64,000 nt of DNA. Origin: Coprococcus phoceensis (GTDB taxonomy: Bacteria; Bacillota; Clostridia; Lachnospirales; Lachnospiraceae). The stretch lies in NCBI RefSeq assembly GCF_900104635.1, contig NZ_FNWC01000007.1, positions 124,001-188,000 of the forward strand, written 5' to 3'. The notes beneath the pieces were generated by a model, which was given only the letters and a program-made list of their open reading frames with translations, searched no databases and was not told the DNA's origin. A program made the translations under genes and the position numbers. Every line of letters begins with the position of its first letter. Position 1 is the stretch's first letter. Positions 61,396 to 64,000 of this stretch are shown piece by piece.

Positions 61396-62201
61396 GATAC
61401 ATCTTACCACAATGAGGAATTAAAGTCACTAACCCGTTATCGTTTTGATAAGGTCAAAGAACGGGCAAAATTGAAAAGTTCTGTTTCAAGACTTGTCTGT
61501 ATTCTTTTCCCGGAGCTGGAAAGACTTGTTCCTACGCTTCATATGGCATCCGTCTATGCTTTGCTTTGTGGATTTCCAAGTGCAGATGCTGTTGCAAATG
61601 CACATCTCACAAGGCTTTCCAACCTACTCTTTGATAGTTCGAAAGGCAGATATGGAAAAGATACTGCTGTCATGTTTCGTGACGCTGCAAGAGGTTCTAT
61701 CGGTTCTCATATGCCTGCCAAGTCTTTGAAACTAAAGCACACCATAAAACTTATTCGGGAATTAGCGATTGAGATTGACGAGATTGAAGCAGCCATCAAA
61801 CGAATCATGGATGAAGAAATCCAATCGCCAATCTTTACCATTCCCGGTATCAGTTACCGGATGGGCGCAATGATCATCGCTGAGATTGGGGATTTCTCTC
61901 GTTTTATTCCGCAGATAAGATATTCGCATATGCAGGAATGTCTCCCTCCACTTATCAATCCGGACAGTTAGACAACTGTTATTCCCATATGGAGAAACGA
62001 GGTTCCAGATACTTCCGGTATGCCCTTTACAATGCCACAAAATATGTCTGTCACGGGGATAAATCTTTTGGTGCATATCTTGAAAAGAAACGATCGGAAG
62101 GCAAGCATTATAATGTTGCCATATCCCATGCCGCTAAGAAGCTTGTGCGATTGATTTTTGCAATGGAGAAATCAGGAAAAGCATATCTGCCAACTGCTTA
62201 A
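61396..62201 (+). pseudogene. IS110-family transposase, 3' part, frameshifted
   Basis: From about 61396 the frame reads LKSLTRYRFDKVKERAKLKSS, then the Transposase_20 domain (FTIPGISYRMGAMIIAEIGDFSRF), shifts frame near 61925-61945 and continues in the next frame (MSPSTYQSGQLDNCYSHMEKRGSRYFRYALYNATKYV...KAYLPTA) to 62201. The N-terminal DEDD nuclease is absent. The copy is dead. Confidence 0.8.
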
Positions 62202-62321
62202 TTTTTTTCTGTAAATATCTCCTTTTAGAGCACCTATAAAGATGCTCTTGTTGTCATACAGTTTTCAAGGTTCAAATATATCTGAAATGCATTTCTGCAA
62301 TTCATTCAAAAAACTTTCATT

Positions 62322-63521
62322 TTAGACTTGACTTTTAATAGTTAGTCTTTCTATACTCATTTTCACTTCAAATGTCGTTCCGCCCTGCTCATTTCCATGA
62401 ACCTCAATCTCCCCGTCATGCACCTGCACGATCTCGCGTACCATTGCAAGTCCAAGACCTACACCGCCAATTTTTCGGCTTCTTGACTTATCCACCCGGA
62501 AGAATGGTTCAAAGATCCGCTCTCGGAATGTCTCATCGATTCCATTTCCTGTATCTGCAATCGTCAGAACAACTTCTTTCCTCTTTCGTTCTGCCGATAC
62601 CGTAACTTTTCCATCTGTATGGTTGTATTTAATCGCATTTTCAACAAGGTTATAAAGCATCCGATAGATCAGTATATCACTTCCTGTCAGCATCAGACCC
62701 TCGCCTGCATTCTCTTCTTTTTCATCTACTGTACTCTGCGATTTCTGTATCAGTGTAACACCTTTTTCCTGTGCCAACGGTTCCAGATCTGCCAGCACTT
62801 CCTCGATTAGTCCACAAAGTTCGATCTTGTCATTGCGCGCTACTGTCTGTAACTCACTCATATCCAGAAGTGTTCTGACCAACTTGCTGAGACGCTCGTT
62901 CTGCTCTGTCACCATCTGGATCGTCTCTTGCGCCGCTTCCCCATTCTCCGGATTTTCTGACGCATGATAGAGGTCCAGTTGTGCTTGAATTAATGCCAAA
63001 GGAGTCCGCAGCTCATGTGCTGCATTCCCGGTAAACTGGCGCTGTGTCTCGAACGATTCCGACAGTCGCAAAAGCATCTTATTATAAGACGTACGAAGTA
63101 TGTCCAGCTCTGCAATCTTATTCTCTTCGATCGTATAATCCGTCAGGTTCTGTGCCTGTACTTTTTCAACTGTCTCAGAAAACTCTCTGAGCGGTTTTAA
63201 TGCACGGCCACTAATAAAATATGTCACCGCTCCACCAAGTAACGCTACAACACCTGTGATCAGTAGACTTCTGTTTCTATAATCGGATTTCGAATTATAC
63301 ACCTCCGTAGCAAATTGTGATGCAAAATTGTCCCACTCATTATCCGGAATCTCAATGTATAGTGCTTCCGGTGTTTTTCCCTGATCTGTAACTGTTTCCT
63401 GAAGTGTATCGATATAATAGACTCCATTCTTATATAAGAAAAATGTAAGGCATCCGCACAATACTGTGATCAACACTGTAGTAAGGATTGTCAGTCTCCA
63501 CTGGAGTGATAATTTTCTCAT
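62322..63521 (-). CDS. sensor histidine kinase
   Basis: 399 residues. Two membrane helices (about 9-31 and 84-104) around a 50-residue outer loop, HAMP (about 105-155), H-box GNAAHELRTPLALIQAQL (His about 169), N-box NLVENAIKYN, G1 IADTGNGID, F/G2 EPFFRVDKSRSRKIGGVGLGLAM. CssS/ArlS-like. It overlaps the regulator gene by 4 bases and follows it in the operon. Confidence 0.9.
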   Translation of the reverse strand: MRKLSLQWRLTILTTVLITVLCGCLTFFLYKNGVYYIDTLQETVTDQGKTPEALYIEIPDNEWDNFASQFATEVYNSKSDYRNRSLLITGVVALLGGAVTYFISGRALKPLREFSETVEKVQAQNLTDYTIEENKIAELDILRTSYNKMLLRLSESFETQRQFTGNAAHELRTPLALIQAQLDLYHASENPENGEAAQETIQMVTEQNERLSKLVRTLLDMSELQTVARNDKIELCGLIEEVLADLEPLAQEKGVTLIQKSQSTVDEKEENAGEGLMLTGSDILIYRMLYNLVENAIKYNHTDGKVTVSAERKRKEVVLTIADTGNGIDETFRERIFEPFFRVDKSRSRKIGGVGLGLAMVREIVQVHDGEIEVHGNEQGGTTFEVKMSIERLTIKSQV

Positions 63522-64000
63522 GCTTTGCTATCTCCTCCTATCTTATAACCCTCGCCAATCCTATTTACAATCGGATCATAGCCAAGTCCCGCCTTGAGTT
63601 TTCTCCTCAGAGAAGACATATGCACACGAATAGAGCCGCTAAAACTATTCACAGAAGAATCCCAAACATGCTCAATCAACTCTTCCTGGCTGACCGGCCG
63701 GCCCTGATTCAGAAGAAGATACTCTAGAATCCCATTTTCTTTTCTCGTCAACGCAACCGGATTCTCTTCTGCATACGCCACTCGTTCTCTTATATCAAAC
63801 CGAATGCCGTTGCATTCCAGGCAGACATTTTTCTGTATGAATTTTCGTCTCGTCAGACTTCTCACGCGTGCCTCGAGTTCCTGCAAATGAAATGGTTTTT
63901 CCATATAATCATTCGCACCTGCATCCAACCCTTCAATTTTATCTGCAATCTGACTTCTCGCAGACAAGATCAATACCTTTGTCTCTTCATCTTCTTTACG
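63518..64000 (-). CDS. OmpR-family response regulator (partial at window edge)
   Basis: 161 visible residues, C-terminal part; the front lies beyond base 64000. Receiver end: LILSARSQIADKIEGLDAGANDYMEKPFHLQELEARV (T/S and K of the phospho-switch), then winged helix VALTRKENGILEYLLLNQGRPVSQEELIEHVWDS...SIRVHMSSLRRKL. Partner of the downstream kinase. The phosphorylated Asp is outside the window. Confidence 0.9.
   Translation of the reverse strand, partial: RKEDEETKVLILSARSQIADKIEGLDAGANDYMEKPFHLQELEARVRSLTRRKFIQKNVCLECNGIRFDIRERVAYAEENPVALTRKENGILEYLLLNQGRPVSQEELIEHVWDSSVNSFSGSIRVHMSSLRRKLKAGLGYDPIVNRIGEGYKIGGDSKA

Overview
The window looks like chromosome of a low- to mid-GC Gram-positive gut anaerobe, most likely a Lachnospiraceae species (relatives of Ruminococcus, Dorea or Mediterraneibacter). 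Grounds: LL-diaminopimelate aminotransferase (dapL) next to dapF, a class I glutamine synthetase followed by an ANTAR antiterminator, a CIRCE operator in front of htpG, a subtilisin-like S8 protease without a signal peptide, strong AGGAGG ribosome sites, and TTGACA/TATAAT promoters. The genus is an inference.

1-13.7 kb is the late end of a prophage (tail and fibre genes, small membrane protein, holin, GH25 endolysin). Its third tail gene is split by a 9.07 kb integrative element (about 1860-10930) with a Tn916-type int/xis pair, a Rep_trans/MobT-like gene, an oriT-like palindrome cluster and an XRE regulator, but no conjugation genes. Cargo is an alkyltransferase-like gene, the trimethoprim-resistance gene dfrF, an IS91-like unit (Y2 transposase plus tyrosine recombinase), a SRPBCC gene and a TfoX-like gene, joined by repeated promoter and terminator modules. 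Joining base 1859 to base 10931 restores the tail gene reading frame.

13.7-20 kb is the phosphate operon pstSCAB-phoU-phoB-phoR, with a PstS whose two halves are in swapped order. 20-29.5 kb holds an ECF sigma/anti-sigma pair, a rubredoxin too short for ordinary ORF listing, a polysaccharide deacetylase, glnA-ANTAR with a leader terminator, dapF-dapL, purC, a YitT/MerR pair and two tRNAs (Gln-CTG, Pro-CGG). 29.6-43.5 kb carries small membrane or zinc-ribbon proteins, an esterase, an FtsX-type ABC exporter with a long coiled coil, CIRCE-controlled htpG, acetyltransferases (one broken), lipoproteins and a MATE pump.

43.5-56.5 kb is housekeeping: M18 aminopeptidase, RluF-like pseudouridine synthase, ligA, a Crp/Fnr regulator beside trxA-trxB, a stand-alone ClpX variant, a cation/proton antiporter, an S8 protease, lspA, a sirtuin-like protein with altered active-site residues, and a cold-shock gene with a leader hairpin. 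56.7-62.3 kb is decaying: a duplicated small XRE gene flanks a BceRS-like two-component system whose ABC ATPase gene is cut before Walker B, followed by remnants of an XRE gene, an MmcQ/YjbR gene, a response regulator and an IS110 transposase. The window closes with a second two-component system on the minus strand, its regulator running off the edge.

The most unusual items are the shortened GlnA lacking the active-site flap, controlled by a leader terminator and a co-transcribed ANTAR protein; the permuted PstS; the compact dfrF element; the trxAB operator at about -41; the sirtuin-like protein; and the palindrome that encodes the ends of two convergent genes.
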